This document shows positions 47,166 through 55,773 of a DNA stretch of 64,000 nt, piece after piece. The DNA is taken from the NCBI RefSeq assembly GCF_004123675.1, contig NZ_CP035417.1, positions 2,719,501 through 2,783,500 on the forward strand. The letters are read 5' to 3'. The DNA comes from Leisingera sp. NJS204. Lineage in GTDB: Bacteria > Pseudomonadota > Alphaproteobacteria > Rhodobacterales > Rhodobacteraceae. How positions within the stretch are numbered: the stretch's first letter is position 1; each line of letters opens with the position of its first letter. The notes beneath the pieces are model-generated. The model worked only from the letters and a program-made list of their open reading frames with translations, was not told where the DNA came from and did not search any database. The position numbers and the translations under genes are program-made.

Positions 47166-48986
47166 ATGTTCCAGCTTCCCTTCCCCGTTCGCGACGCAAA
47201 CGCCTCAGCCGGTTCCGGCGGTCTTGGCAACTTGCCGGAATGGGACCTCAGCGATCTTTACGCGTCTGAGGACGCCCCCGAACTGGCCCGCGATCTGGAC
47301 TGGCTGGAGCAGGAATGCGCCGCTTTTGCTGCCGATTACGAGGGCAAGCTGGCCGGTCTGGACGCCGCCGGTCTGCTGGACTGTGTTGAGCGCAACGAGA
47401 AGATCAACAATATCGCCGGCCGCATCATGTCTTTTGCGGGCCTGCGCTATTACCAGCTGACCACCGATGCCGACCGCGCCGCCTTTTTGTCGGACTGCCA
47501 GGAAAAGGTGACGGTGGCCACCACGCCGCTGGTATTCTTCACGCTGGAGCTGAACCGCATTGACGACGGCGCGATGCAGGCGCATCTGGCCGCCAATGCA
47601 GACCTTGCCCGCTATGCCAGTGTGTTCCGCCGTATCCGCGCGATGAAGCCCTATCAGCTGTCGGATGAATTGGAACGGTTCATGCATGACCTCGGCATTG
47701 TCGGCGATGCCTGGGAGAAACTGTTTGATGAAACCATCGCCGGTTTGCAATTCACCGTCGATGGTGAAGAGCTGACCATAGAGGGCACCCTGAACCTGCT
47801 GACCGACCCGGACCGCGCCAAACGCGAAGCGGCGGCGCGGGAGCTGGCCGCAGTCTTTGCCGAAAACGTCAAAACCTTTGCCCGCGTCCACAACACCCAG
47901 GCCAAGGAAAAGGAAATCATTGACCGTTGGCGCGGCATGCCCAGCGCCCAGACCGGCCGCCACCTGTCCAACGACGTGGAGCCCGAGGTGGTCGAGGCCC
48001 TGCGCGAAGCCGTGGTTGCCGCCTACCCCAAACTTTCCCACCGCTATTATGAGCTGAAGCGCAAATGGCTGGGTCTCGACGTGATGCAGGTCTGGGACCG
48101 CAACGCGCCGCTGCCGCTGGAAGACCCCCGCACCATCAGCTGGGAGCAGGCGGAAAAGACCGTGATGGACGCCTATAACGCCTTTGATCCCCGTATGGGT
48201 GAAATCGCCGCGCCGTTCTTCTCGGACGGCTGGATCGACGCAGGTGTCAAACCCGGCAAGGCACCGGGCGCCTTTGCCCACCCCACCGTCACCAATGTGC
48301 ACCCATACGTGATGCTCAACTACCTGGGCAAACCGCGCGACGTTATGACCCTGGCGCATGAGCTGGGCCACGGCGTGCATCAGGTGCTGGCGGCGGAACA
48401 GGGTGAGATGCTGTCCTCCACCCCGCTGACCCTGGCGGAAACCGCGTCTGTGTTCGGCGAAATGCTGACCTTCCGCAAGATGCTGGACGGGGCCGAGACC
48501 CAGGAACAGCGCAAGGTGCTGCTGGCGGGCAAGGTCGAGGACATGATCAACACGGTTGTGCGCCAGATCGCGTTCTATGACTTTGAATGCAAACTGCACG
48601 CAGCCCGCGCCGAGGGCGAGCTGACACCCGATGACATCAACGCCATCTGGATGTCGGTGCAGGCCGAAAGCCTGGGCGAGGCGTTCGAGTACATGGACGG
48701 CTACGAGACCTTCTGGGCCTATATCCCGCATTTCGTGCATTCACCCTTCTACGTCTACGCTTATGCCTTTGGTGACGGGCTGGTGAATGCGCTTTACTCG
48801 GTCTACGCCTCCGGCGCCGAAGGGTTCGAGGACAAGTATTTCGAGATGCTCAAGGCAGGCGGCTCCAAACACCATAAGGAACTGCTGGCACCCTTCGGCC
48901 TTGATGCCACTGACCCCGAATTCTGGGACAAGGGCCTGTCGATGATCTCCGGCTTTATCGATGAACTGGAAGCGATGGAGGGGTGA
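47166..48986 (+). CDS. pepF: M3 family oligoendopeptidase PepF
   Basis: Zinc metallopeptidase that cuts short peptides in the cytosol. The 606-aa product has the N-terminal helical lid region and the zinc site His398-Glu-Leu-Gly-His402 (LAHELGHGVHQ), with the third ligand Glu in ETASVFGEML; SPFYVYAYAFGDGLVNAL near 525 is the conserved Tyr-rich substrate region. I prefer ATG 47166 over 47151 because AGGAG lies six bases before it. Its stop overlaps the next gene as TGATG. Confidence 0.92.
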   Translation: MFQLPFPVRDANASAGSGGLGNLPEWDLSDLYASEDAPELARDLDWLEQECAAFAADYEGKLAGLDAAGLLDCVERNEKINNIAGRIMSFAGLRYYQLTTDADRAAFLSDCQEKVTVATTPLVFFTLELNRIDDGAMQAHLAANADLARYASVFRRIRAMKPYQLSDELERFMHDLGIVGDAWEKLFDETIAGLQFTVDGEELTIEGTLNLLTDPDRAKREAAARELAAVFAENVKTFARVHNTQAKEKEIIDRWRGMPSAQTGRHLSNDVEPEVVEALREAVVAAYPKLSHRYYELKRKWLGLDVMQVWDRNAPLPLEDPRTISWEQAEKTVMDAYNAFDPRMGEIAAPFFSDGWIDAGVKPGKAPGAFAHPTVTNVHPYVMLNYLGKPRDVMTLAHELGHGVHQVLAAEQGEMLSSTPLTLAETASVFGEMLTFRKMLDGAETQEQRKVLLAGKVEDMINTVVRQIAFYDFECKLHAARAEGELTPDDINAIWMSVQAESLGEAFEYMDGYETFWAYIPHFVHSPFYVYAYAFGDGLVNALYSVYASGAEGFEDKYFEMLKAGGSKHHKELLAPFGLDATDPEFWDKGLSMISGFIDELEAMEG

Positions 48987-49468
48987 TGCCCATCAGCCTG
49001 CGACCGGTGCCGCGAAACGAATTTGATCTGGTCTCCCATATTCAGGTGGAGCCGGATCAGATCCGCTATTCCGGCACCGTTGCGCAGGCGTTTGAAGAGA
49101 ATGAGGACGGCGTGGATTTTCACGCCATCCTTGACGGCAGTCGCGCGGTGGGCTTCTTCAAGATCGACCGGCTGTATCACGAAACCTACAGTTTTGCCGG
49201 TCCGGATGAGCTGGGTTTGCGCGCCTTCATGATCGACCGCGAAGAGCAAGGCAAAGGCTACGCAACGGCTGCCGTTGCCGCGCTGACACCCTATCTGGCT
49301 GCACAGTATCCGGCGCGGCGCGCGGTGGTGCTGACCGTCAATATGCAGAATTTCGGCGCCATCCGCTGTTACTGCAAGGGCGGTTTTGCAGACACCGGCG
49401 GCATCCATCCCCACGGCATCGCCGGCCCGCAGCACATTCTGCGGATGGGGTTCGGCACGGCAAAATAA
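48986..49468 (+). CDS. GNAT family N-acetyltransferase
   Basis: A 160-aa acetyl-CoA-dependent acetyltransferase. The CoA-binding loop is REEQGKGYATAAVAAL near 82-97 (R/Q-x-x-G-x-G/A form), followed by the C-terminal NMQNFGAIRCYCKGGF where the usual N..A...Y.K.GF ending is intact. Substrate unknown. It shares the TGATG junction with pepF, so may act on peptides or amino acids, which is inference. Confidence 0.85.
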   Translation: MPISLRPVPRNEFDLVSHIQVEPDQIRYSGTVAQAFEENEDGVDFHAILDGSRAVGFFKIDRLYHETYSFAGPDELGLRAFMIDREEQGKGYATAAVAALTPYLAAQYPARRAVVLTVNMQNFGAIRCYCKGGFADTGGIHPHGIAGPQHILRMGFGTAK

Positions 49469-49576
49469 GTTATCTGCTTGCGAAAATGCCGCGGCATGCC
49501 TTACCCGCTTCGCAATTGGTCCAGATGTTGCTTCTGGACAGGGTGACACTTGGCTCATCAGCCCAAGGAGAAAGCC

Positions 49577-49969
49577 ATGCGCGGACGCTGCCTTTGCGGA
49601 TCGGTCACATTCGACGTCGACCTGCCGGTCCTTTCCACCGTGAACTGCCATTGTGAAAGCTGCCGCCGCCAGTGTTCGGCGCCGATGACTACCTACTTCG
49701 GGGTTGAAGACGGTCAATGGCGCTGGACCGGGGAGCATCCAAAATTGTTCTGTTCCTCGGTCGACGTCGAGCGCACATTCTGTGGAAACTGCGGCTCACC
49801 CATGTCATTCCGTTCGCAAACAATGTCTGGCACCATGCATTTTTATGTGGCGGCGCTGGAAGATCCGGAAGCATTTGCCCCTACCTTGCATGTCGCGCAT
49901 GAGGAGAAACTCTGCTGGCTGAACAGTGATGACGGGCTTCCCAAGCGCACTGGGCCGGAATATCTGTAA
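49577..49969 (+). CDS. GFA family protein (CENP-V/glutathione-dependent formaldehyde-activating fold)
   Basis: A 130-aa zinc protein. The seven or so zinc-binding cysteines are in the expected places: GRCLCGSV near the start, NCHCESCRR near 28-36, and TFCGNCGSP near 71-79. The family name comes from Gfa, but most members have no proven role with formaldehyde. Start ATG 49577 has AAGGAG seven bases upstream. Convergent with the zinc-finger gene, with a 13-base gap. Confidence 0.88.
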   Translation: MRGRCLCGSVTFDVDLPVLSTVNCHCESCRRQCSAPMTTYFGVEDGQWRWTGEHPKLFCSSVDVERTFCGNCGSPMSFRSQTMSGTMHFYVAALEDPEAFAPTLHVAHEEKLCWLNSDDGLPKRTGPEYL

Positions 49970-49982
49970 CTGGCAGCGTGCC

Positions 49983-50252
49983 CTACTTCAACTGGCTGTC
50001 CTTGGAGCCGCGCCGGTTGAAGCCCCCGCGTGCCTGGTGGGCACCGTCGCGCTCCTGCTGGCAGTCGATACACAGCTTCACGCCAGGAATGGCCACACGG
50101 CGTTTCTCAGGGATCGGTTCCTCGCATTCCGCGCAATGGGTCAGGCTTTCGCCCACCGGGCGCCGCACCGCCTTCAGCCGCGCCAATTCATCATTGATCG
50201 ACGCTTCTATCTGTTCATTCACCGCGCCGTCCTGCGCCCAGCCGCCTGCCAT
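49983..50252 (-). CDS. DksA/TraR family zinc-finger protein (YbiI-like)
   Basis: An 89-aa protein with the DksA-type C4 finger: CAECEEPIPEKRR and LCIDCQQE (Cys-x2-Cys, 17 residues, Cys-x2-Cys). It lacks the long coiled coil of true DksA, as in the short TraR/YbiI group, some of which bind RNA polymerase's secondary channel. N-terminal segment AQDGAVNEQIEASINDELARLK is a short helix. Role not established. Confidence 0.82.
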   Translation of the reverse strand: MAGGWAQDGAVNEQIEASINDELARLKAVRRPVGESLTHCAECEEPIPEKRRVAIPGVKLCIDCQQERDGAHQARGGFNRRGSKDSQLK

Positions 50253-50714
50253 GGACCGTCCTCCTGTGCCAGAGGGGGTGAATGTAAGGCCGTACAGGCG
50301 CTCTGCCTAGGGCTGCCTGAAAGCAATTCCCGAGCAAATCTATCAACTATTTGATTTCATTACATTTTCTGTTGACCTGCGGCGTAGGCACGGCTAAACA
50401 GAATACAGAAATTGCACGCAAGCCAGAATCACCAGGCCGCAAGCAGCCAGCACTCCAGCCATCCCCCGGGACAGCCAGACCGCAAGCAACGCCAGCAACC
50501 AGAGTGATTTCAGCCAGCCACGCGCATGTCTGCCAGCCAGCATTTTTGCCAGCCTCCCATTCAGCCGCGTACCCAGCATTTTGCCAGGCCCATGCCAGAC
50601 AGGTTTCACAGCCAGCTTCCGCCAGCTTTTCAGGTCAGTTTTTTGACCCGATGTTTCGCGCGCGAAACAGTCCGGCAGGACTGCTGCCGTAAAGCCAGCA
50701 TCATTGTCAGCTGA

Positions 50715-50744
50715 CAAAAAAAGGCGGCGCCAAGCACCGCCTTT
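50715..50744 (-). terminator. Terminator of rpoH
   Basis: AAAGGCGG (50720-50727) pairs with CCGCCTTT (50737-50744); seven T follow on the minus strand. It lies about 25 bases after the rpoH stop. The stretch 50253-50714 beyond it is CCAGC-rich and contains no gene I can support. Confidence 0.85.
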
Positions 50745-50768
50745 ACAGTCTGCTGCCGGGCGCGGGGA

Positions 50769-51665
50769 TCAGGCGCCGGTCAGCATTCCCTTCTCCATCG
50801 CCAATTCGCGCATCTTCTTCTGCAGCTTTTCAAACGCCCGCACCTCGATCTGGCGGATCCGCTCGCGGCTGACATTGTATTGCGCGCTCAGCTCCTCCAG
50901 GGTCACCACCTGGTCCATCAGGCGGCGCTGGGTCAGGATGTCCTTTTCGCGGTCGTTCAGCACGTCCAGTGCCGCAGCCAGCAACTCCCGACGGGCTTCC
51001 AATTCGTCGCGGGCCTCGTAATCGCCGGCCTGGTCGGCATCTTCGTCTTCCAGCCAGTCCTGCCATTGCATCGTGCCCTCGCCCTCGGAGCCGACGGTGG
51101 CATTAAGCGACGCATCACCGCCCGACATGCGGCGGTTCATCGAGATCACCTCGTCCTCGGTCACGCCAAGGTCGGTTGCGATCCGTTTGACGTTCTCGGG
51201 GCGCAGATCGCCATCTTCCAGAGCGCCGATGCGGGCCTTGGCCTTGCGCAGATTGAAGAACAGTTTTTTCTGCGCCGACGTTGTGCCCAGTTTGACCATC
51301 GACCAGGACCGCAGGACATATTCCTGGATCGACGCGCGGATCCACCACATCGCATAAGTCGCCAGCCGGAAACCTTTTTCCGGATCGAATTTCTTAACCG
51401 CCTGCATCAGGCCGACGTTCGCCTCGGAGATCACTTCGGCCTGCGGCAGGCCATAGCCGCGGTACCCCATGGCGATCTTGGCCGCGAGCCGCAGATGGGA
51501 CGTCACCATCCTGTGCGCCGAGGCCGCATCCTGTTCTTCGACCCAGCGCTTGGCCAGCATGTATTCCTCTTCCGGCTCCAGCAGTGGAAACTTGCGGATT
51601 TCCTGGAGATACCGGTTCAGACCGCCTTCGGGCGTCGGGGCAGGCAGGTTTGCATAATTCGCCAT
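50769..51665 (-). CDS. rpoH: RNA polymerase sigma-32 factor RpoH
   Basis: Alternative sigma factor for heat-shock and oxidative-stress genes. The 298-aa product has NRYLQEIRKFPLLEPEEEYMLAKRW at the N-terminus, region 2 (AEVISEANVGLMQAVKKFDPEKGFRLATYAMWWIRASIQEYVLRSW, with the RpoH-box QKKLFFNLRKAK just behind) and region 4 with helix-turn-helix TLEELSAQYNVSRERIRQIEVRAF, described here in pieces. Start ATG 51665 has GGGAGGG upstream. Rhodobacteraceae often have two rpoH genes; which one this is cannot be told. Confidence 0.94.
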   Translation of the reverse strand: MANYANLPAPTPEGGLNRYLQEIRKFPLLEPEEEYMLAKRWVEEQDAASAHRMVTSHLRLAAKIAMGYRGYGLPQAEVISEANVGLMQAVKKFDPEKGFRLATYAMWWIRASIQEYVLRSWSMVKLGTTSAQKKLFFNLRKAKARIGALEDGDLRPENVKRIATDLGVTEDEVISMNRRMSGGDASLNATVGSEGEGTMQWQDWLEDEDADQAGDYEARDELEARRELLAAALDVLNDREKDILTQRRLMDQVVTLEELSAQYNVSRERIRQIEVRAFEKLQKKMRELAMEKGMLTGA

Positions 51666-51826
51666 ATAAAGTGTCCCTCCCAAAATGTATAAGGACTTAA
51701 CATTAGCGCATATGTGTTAGCGCCAAATCCTTTTCAAGGACCGCTTAAGGAATTGTTGTATGTTACCCCGGCGGAATGCGTCTGTGAATTGCATCACAAG
51801 CGTGAACACGCTTATTTGCCGGCAAT

Positions 51827-52852
51827 TTACTGGCGCAACGCCGCCAGCAATTCCGTCATATCCTGCGGCAACGGCGCCTCAAACCTGAGCGGCGCGCCCG
51901 TCACCGGGTGGTTGAATCCCAAAACAGCGGCGTGAAGCGCCTGGCGCGGAAAGTGCTGGACGGCCGCATGCGCGGCTTCGCTCAAGGCCTTGGCCGCCAG
52001 TTTGCGGCGCCCGCCATAGGTGGGATCCCCCACCAGCCCGTGACCGGCGTGGGCCATATGCACCCGGATCTGGTGGGTACGGCCGGTTTCCAGCCAGCAT
52101 TCAACCAGCGCCGCGCAGGCCGGGTTGCCGAAACCCTCGCAGATGCGGGCCCGGGTCACCGCATGGCGGCCGCCCTGAAACAGCACCGCCTGGCGCTGGC
52201 GGTCGGTCTTATGGCGGGCCAGCTGGGTGGTGAGCTTGAGGATATTGCCCGGCTCGAAGCTAGCCCCCTTGACGCCGCGCAGCCGCGGGTCGTTGCCGTC
52301 CGGCACGCCGTAGCAGACCGCCTGATAATAGCGCTCTACCGTGTGTTTTTCGAATTGCACCGCCAGCCCCTGGTGGGCGGCGTCGGATTTGGCCACCACC
52401 AGCAGGCCGCTGGTCTCCTTGTCGATCCGGTGCACGATGCCAGGGCGCTTGACGCCGCCTACTCCCGAAAGGTTGCCGCCGAAATGATGCAGCAGCGCAT
52501 TGACCAAAGTGCCGGAGGGGGAGCCCGGCGCCGGATGCACCACCATGCCGGAGGGTTTATTGATGACAATCAGGTCATCGTCTTCAAAGACAATCTCCAG
52601 CGGGATGTCCTCGGGGCCGATATGGCTGTCCTCGGCTTCCTCCACGGTGATCGCGATCTGCGCGCCGGCCTCGACCTTGGCCTTGGCGTCCTGCACCACG
52701 GCGCCGTCCACCGTAAGCGCGCCCTCTTCGATCAGCCGGGCCAGACGGGTGCGCGACAAAGACGCCTCCTCTGGCACATCGCGCGAAACCGCTTTATCAA
52801 GCCGCTTAGGCGGGTTTTCCGCGATGACAAATTCAATCCGGCGGCTGCCCAT
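51827..52852 (-). CDS. rluD: RluA/RluD family 23S rRNA pseudouridine synthase
   Basis: Makes pseudouridine in 23S rRNA. The 341-aa protein has an N-terminal S4 domain (residues about 20-75, SRTRLARLIEEGALTVDG), the catalytic motif HRIDKETSGLLVVAK near 139-153 with the catalytic Asp, and RTHQIRVHMAHAGHGLVGDPTYGG near 267-290. The S4 domain and length point to RluD and not RluA or RluC, though specificity is inferred. Its ATG (52850-52852) overlaps the ATG of the divergent gene at 52851 by two bases. Confidence 0.88.
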   Translation of the reverse strand: MGSRRIEFVIAENPPKRLDKAVSRDVPEEASLSRTRLARLIEEGALTVDGAVVQDAKAKVEAGAQIAITVEEAEDSHIGPEDIPLEIVFEDDDLIVINKPSGMVVHPAPGSPSGTLVNALLHHFGGNLSGVGGVKRPGIVHRIDKETSGLLVVAKSDAAHQGLAVQFEKHTVERYYQAVCYGVPDGNDPRLRGVKGASFEPGNILKLTTQLARHKTDRQRQAVLFQGGRHAVTRARICEGFGNPACAALVECWLETGRTHQIRVHMAHAGHGLVGDPTYGGRRKLAAKALSEAAHAAVQHFPRQALHAAVLGFNHPVTGAPLRFEAPLPQDMTELLAALRQ

Positions 52853-53156
52853 GACTGATCCTTCCGAGACCGAAATCCAAACGGAGCCGCCGCAGATCCG
52901 GTTCCTGCGGCGGCTGGTGACCACGCTGACCGTGGTGATGATTGGCGGGCTTGTAGTGATAATCTCGCTGCTTGTCATCCGCTTGCAGGCAGGTGATACG
53001 CCGCTGCCCGCAGAAATCGCCCTGCCCGACGGGGTAAAGGCCGAGGCGGTCACACTGGGACGCGGCTGGATAGCTGTGGTCAGCCAGGACAACCGCATCC
53101 TGATTTTCGACCGCGAGTCCGGCGCGCTGCGCCAGGAAGTGCGGATCAAGGACTAG
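52851..53156 (+). CDS. Small membrane-anchored protein (DUF6476-like), head to head with rluD
   Basis: A 101-aa protein: a polar N-terminus, one transmembrane helix (LVTTLTVVMIGGLVVIISLLVI, about residues 22-43, cited in part) and a periplasmic part ending in VSQDNRILIFDRESGAL, which looks like a beta-propeller-blade-like sequence. This combination is common beside rluD in Rhodobacterales and is annotated there as DUF6476, I believe. Its start codon overlaps that of rluD, so no separate leader is possible. Function unknown. Confidence 0.75.
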   Translation: MTDPSETEIQTEPPQIRFLRRLVTTLTVVMIGGLVVIISLLVIRLQAGDTPLPAEIALPDGVKAEAVTLGRGWIAVVSQDNRILIFDRESGALRQEVRIKD

Positions 53157-53165
53157 CCCCGCGGG

Positions 53166-53747
53166 TCAGGACCTGAGCAGAACCTTGTTGGAATCAATCG
53201 CCGCGGCGATCTGGGCATACTGCGCTTGCCGTTCCTGCGCGGATTCCGCGCTGCGCAGCAAAACTGTGCCTGCGTCTTCAAATATGCGGACAGCTTCCCG
53301 GTTCACTGCAGCCTGCGCGGACGGTCTGACAGGCGTCAGCGGCCGGGTGGTGCGTTCAGCCGGGTTTGCGGAACTGGTGACGCTGACCCGGCTCCGGCCC
53401 GGGTCGCTGTTCTGGCGGGCCAGCCGCTTGAGCCGGGCCGAGGTGTCCTGCAGCACGTCGCGCACCTCGTCGTAATCGGTGCCCGCAGGGATGCCATCTG
53501 CAGCTGCTTCCAGCCGTTCCGAGAGGCAATCGACCTGAAGCGCCGAATCACCGGTGGCGCGGCAGAAGGCCTTGGCAGCGGACAGGGTGCCCAGCAGCTC
53601 GGTCAGAAAGGCAGCCGAACCGAATTCTCCGGCCGGAACCACGACTGTATAAGTCAGGGGTCCGGCGCCCTGTGCCAGTGCAGGTGCTGCGGCCAGACCC
53701 AGACAGGAAACCCCTGCGGTCAAGCTCTTGGCGGCTGTCTTAAACAT
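53166..53747 (-). CDS. Exported protein of unknown function
   Basis: A 193-aa protein with signal peptide (AAKSLTAGVSCLGLAAAPALAQ) and a mature part that is mainly helical and rich in Ala, Arg and Ser. Two cysteines (KAFCRATGDSALQVDCLSERL) could form a disulfide. The middle has TSARLKRLARQNSDPGRSR, and the C-terminus predicts a coiled helix. Start ATG 53747 with GAGGG behind it. Family not recognised. Convergent with the DUF6476-like gene, nine bases apart. Confidence 0.7.
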   Translation of the reverse strand: MFKTAAKSLTAGVSCLGLAAAPALAQGAGPLTYTVVVPAGEFGSAAFLTELLGTLSAAKAFCRATGDSALQVDCLSERLEAAADGIPAGTDYDEVRDVLQDTSARLKRLARQNSDPGRSRVSVTSSANPAERTTRPLTPVRPSAQAAVNREAVRIFEDAGTVLLRSAESAQERQAQYAQIAAAIDSNKVLLRS

Positions 53748-53902
53748 ATCGTTACCCTCGCATATCCCCGAAGAACCACGCATAGCGGTGCGGCAGCTGC
53801 GCGGCATCTCGCCGGAACATCGCCGCTGCAGCGCCGCCGTGTTGCCTGGCGCCCGGGCCTTCATTAACCTTAAGATGTTCCAAAGCATAAGGTTGTTTTA
53901 TC

Positions 53903-54262
53903 ATGTACACCAGTATCTTGCGGGCAGCGGCATTGATTATCCCCCTGTCTCTTGCCGCACAGCCCGTATTTGCCCAGACCGCGGACGCCGCATTGAACGA
54001 AGCCAAGCGGCGCGTGGCCTGCGGTGCCGGTGTTCCGGTCTCCGCCACCTATCTGGCAAACGGCACGCTGCAGGTGACCTGCCAGGCACAGGGCGCCGAG
54101 GCCGTGGCCCAGGCCGCCGCAAGCGGCTTGCCCGAAACCGGACTGTCCGCCGGAGCCGCCGCCGGAGCGGTTGCAGGGGTGCTGTTCCTGGTTCTGATCG
54201 CCGATGACGATAATGGCACATCGACCACAACAACGACCACAACCACAAGCACAACCGATTGA
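53903..54262 (+). CDS. Small exported or membrane protein with Thr-rich tail
   Basis: A 119-aa protein with signal peptide (LRAAALIIPLSLAAQPVFAQ), a short mature domain with two cysteines (RVACGAGV, LQVTCQAQG) and then a Gly/Ala-rich hydrophobic helix (AGAAAGAVAGVLFLVLIA) followed by acidic residues and a run of threonines broken by serines. The Ala/Gly helix-plus-acid pattern is like that of small Roseobacter outer-envelope proteins, but I do not know the family. Confidence 0.65.
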   Translation: MYTSILRAAALIIPLSLAAQPVFAQTADAALNEAKRRVACGAGVPVSATYLANGTLQVTCQAQGAEAVAQAAASGLPETGLSAGAAAGAVAGVLFLVLIADDDNGTSTTTTTTTTSTTD

Positions 54263-54610
54263 GGCCAGGTCCCTTTTGCCCGTTCTGCTGGAGCACATCC
54301 ATTGCGTACTCCAGCAGTATGGCATGCAGCGGCCGGCACAGCGCCACTGCTTTTGCCTGCCCCGCTTGCAGAAGATCTAAGGACCGCGCGGAATTGCGCG
54401 GCCCAAAGGCAAATCCCTGAATACAGCACCACAACCGCGGTCCCGGCTGCTGGCGCCCGACGGGAGGCATGAACAGGCCGGCCGTTCAGCGGCCAGGAAA
54501 ACCTGGGCTAGCGGCGGGAACCCGCAATAGAATTGAGACTGCAAAAACCGTACCCGGCAGAAACGCCGGACTGCTGCCGCAGCTGGGATGACCCAAGGTG
54601 TTTGATTGAG
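54263..54610. other. Intergenic stretch with a 9-bp inverted repeat
   Basis: No gene seen. CTGCTGGAG (54285-54293) pairs with CTCCAGCAG (54309-54317), but there is no T tract behind it, so it may be an unusual 3'-end structure of the upstream gene. The rest holds nothing I recognise. Confidence 0.4.
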
Positions 54611-54687
54611 TGGTACCACCTCCCCGGCTCGAACGGGGGACCTCCTGATCCACAATCAGGCGCTCTAACCAACTGAGCTAAGGCGGC
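54611..54687 (-). tRNA. tRNA-His (GTG), alphaproteobacterial type without encoded G-1
   Basis: Acceptor GCCGCCT with AGGTGGT, anticodon arm CCTGA-TTGTGGA-TCAGG giving anticodon GTG, T arm CCCCG-TTCGAGC-CGGGG. The base before the 5' end is T and the discriminator is A with U at position 72, so the G-1:C73 pair of ordinary tRNA-His is missing, as in the alphaproteobacterial group with a divergent HisRS. CCA encoded; length 77. Confidence 0.95.
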
Positions 54688-54858
54688 ACTGTGGGGTCAT
54701 TTATAGCACGTCCCGGAGGCGCGCAAGAAGTTTTTTTGCCTTTCCGCTGCAGAAATCCGCCACTTCCGATTGCCCGGTTCAATGGCCCGGATCCGGCCAT
54801 AACGCCGGCTGAAAGTTATCCACAACCGCTTGCAATCATGCGCAATTTCCCGCTTCAC

Positions 54859-55365
54859 TCAGAGCGGTCCGCCCTTTGGTTCCGGGAAAGACAACCGCCA
54901 GGTCTGCTCTACCAGGTCCTGGCCATAGCTGTGCACCGGATGGCTGTCCGTCAACTGCCAGCCGAAAGCCCGGTAAAGCGCGCAAGCGGTCTGGTGGCTT
55001 TCATGGGTTTTCAGCATCATGCCCCGGTACCCGGCTGCACGGGCAAACTCCATGCATTCCCGCAGCAACCGCTTGCCCAGCCCCTTGCCGCGCGCCGCAG
55101 GCGTCAGCAGGAACAGACGCAGCTGCGCTGTGGCGGCATCCTTTTTCATGCAAAATACCGAGCCCAGCCGCTCGCCGCCGCTTTCCGCCAACCAGCCGCG
55201 TTCGCAGGCCGGATCGTGGCCTGCGCAGAAACTGTGCAGAATATCGGCGACCAGCGGTCCGAAAGTTTCATCAAACCCGGCCTCGCGGGCGTACAGATCC
55301 TGGTGGCGGGCGGCCAGCCAGTGCATGTCGGTAGGAGCGAATCGGCGCAGGGTCACATCCATCAT
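54859..55365 (-). CDS. GNAT family N-acetyltransferase
   Basis: A 168-aa acetyltransferase. The CoA loop LTPAARGKGLGKRLLREC lies near 89-106, preceded by the conserved strand AQLRLFLL; the ending TACALYRAFGWQ fits the usual A...Y...GF/W. This pattern is like the acetyltransferase half of MarR-GNAT proteins. Substrate unknown. Two starts (55365 and 55362) are adjacent; the difference is one residue. Confidence 0.82.
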   Translation of the reverse strand: MMDVTLRRFAPTDMHWLAARHQDLYAREAGFDETFGPLVADILHSFCAGHDPACERGWLAESGGERLGSVFCMKKDAATAQLRLFLLTPAARGKGLGKRLLRECMEFARAAGYRGMMLKTHESHQTACALYRAFGWQLTDSHPVHSYGQDLVEQTWRLSFPEPKGGPL

Positions 55366-55454
55366 GCGAACAGCATAGCGTAAAGCCGGCTTGCCTTTCA
55401 GCCTGCCCCGGGCTAGCACCAGCTGCAATCCGCTGACCGGCATTGGAGTGTGCA

Positions 55455-55640
55455 ATGAGTATCAACACCGAACGCGACATTGAGGCAAACATGCAAATCG
55501 GTCCGACCGATCAGGGTATGGTGCGGATTTTCATTGATACCGGCAGCGTTGAAATCCCGATGGACTTTGACCCGGAAGAAGCCGAGGAGATCGCCGAAGA
55601 GATCCGCGCCGCTGCACAAGCCGCGCGCAGCGTCAAGTAG
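55455..55640 (+). CDS. Small acidic conserved protein
   Basis: A 61-aa protein beginning MSINTERDIEANMQIGPTDQ and ending in a helix with alternating Glu/Ala (EEAEEIAEEIRAAAQAARS). Composition is very acidic in the middle. A GGAG site stands ten bases before ATG 55455, and codon use matches the neighbours, so it is probably real. It resembles a conserved Rhodobacterales small family (I think DUF6324); function unknown. Confidence 0.7.
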   Translation: MSINTERDIEANMQIGPTDQGMVRIFIDTGSVEIPMDFDPEEAEEIAEEIRAAAQAARSVK

Positions 55641-55773
55641 CGCAGCCTTTCCGGCACTCCGCACCCGCCCTTCCGCGCTGAACCCGATGGCCGGGCAAAG
55701 CGGCGCAACAAGCGCCGGCAAGGGGTTCCGGCGCAGCCGGGGCACCTGCGGGCGCGGGAGTTGCCGCCAGCGC

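Noticed and set aside
47205-48740. 511-aa minus-strand open frame across pepF
   Set aside because: Antisense to a gene with an intact HExxH site.
50394-50717. 107-aa minus-strand frame with a hydrophobic C-terminus
   Set aside because: Begins with TTG inside the rpoH terminator, no ribosome binding site, first in-frame Met is far inside, and the sequence is CCAGC-repetitive.
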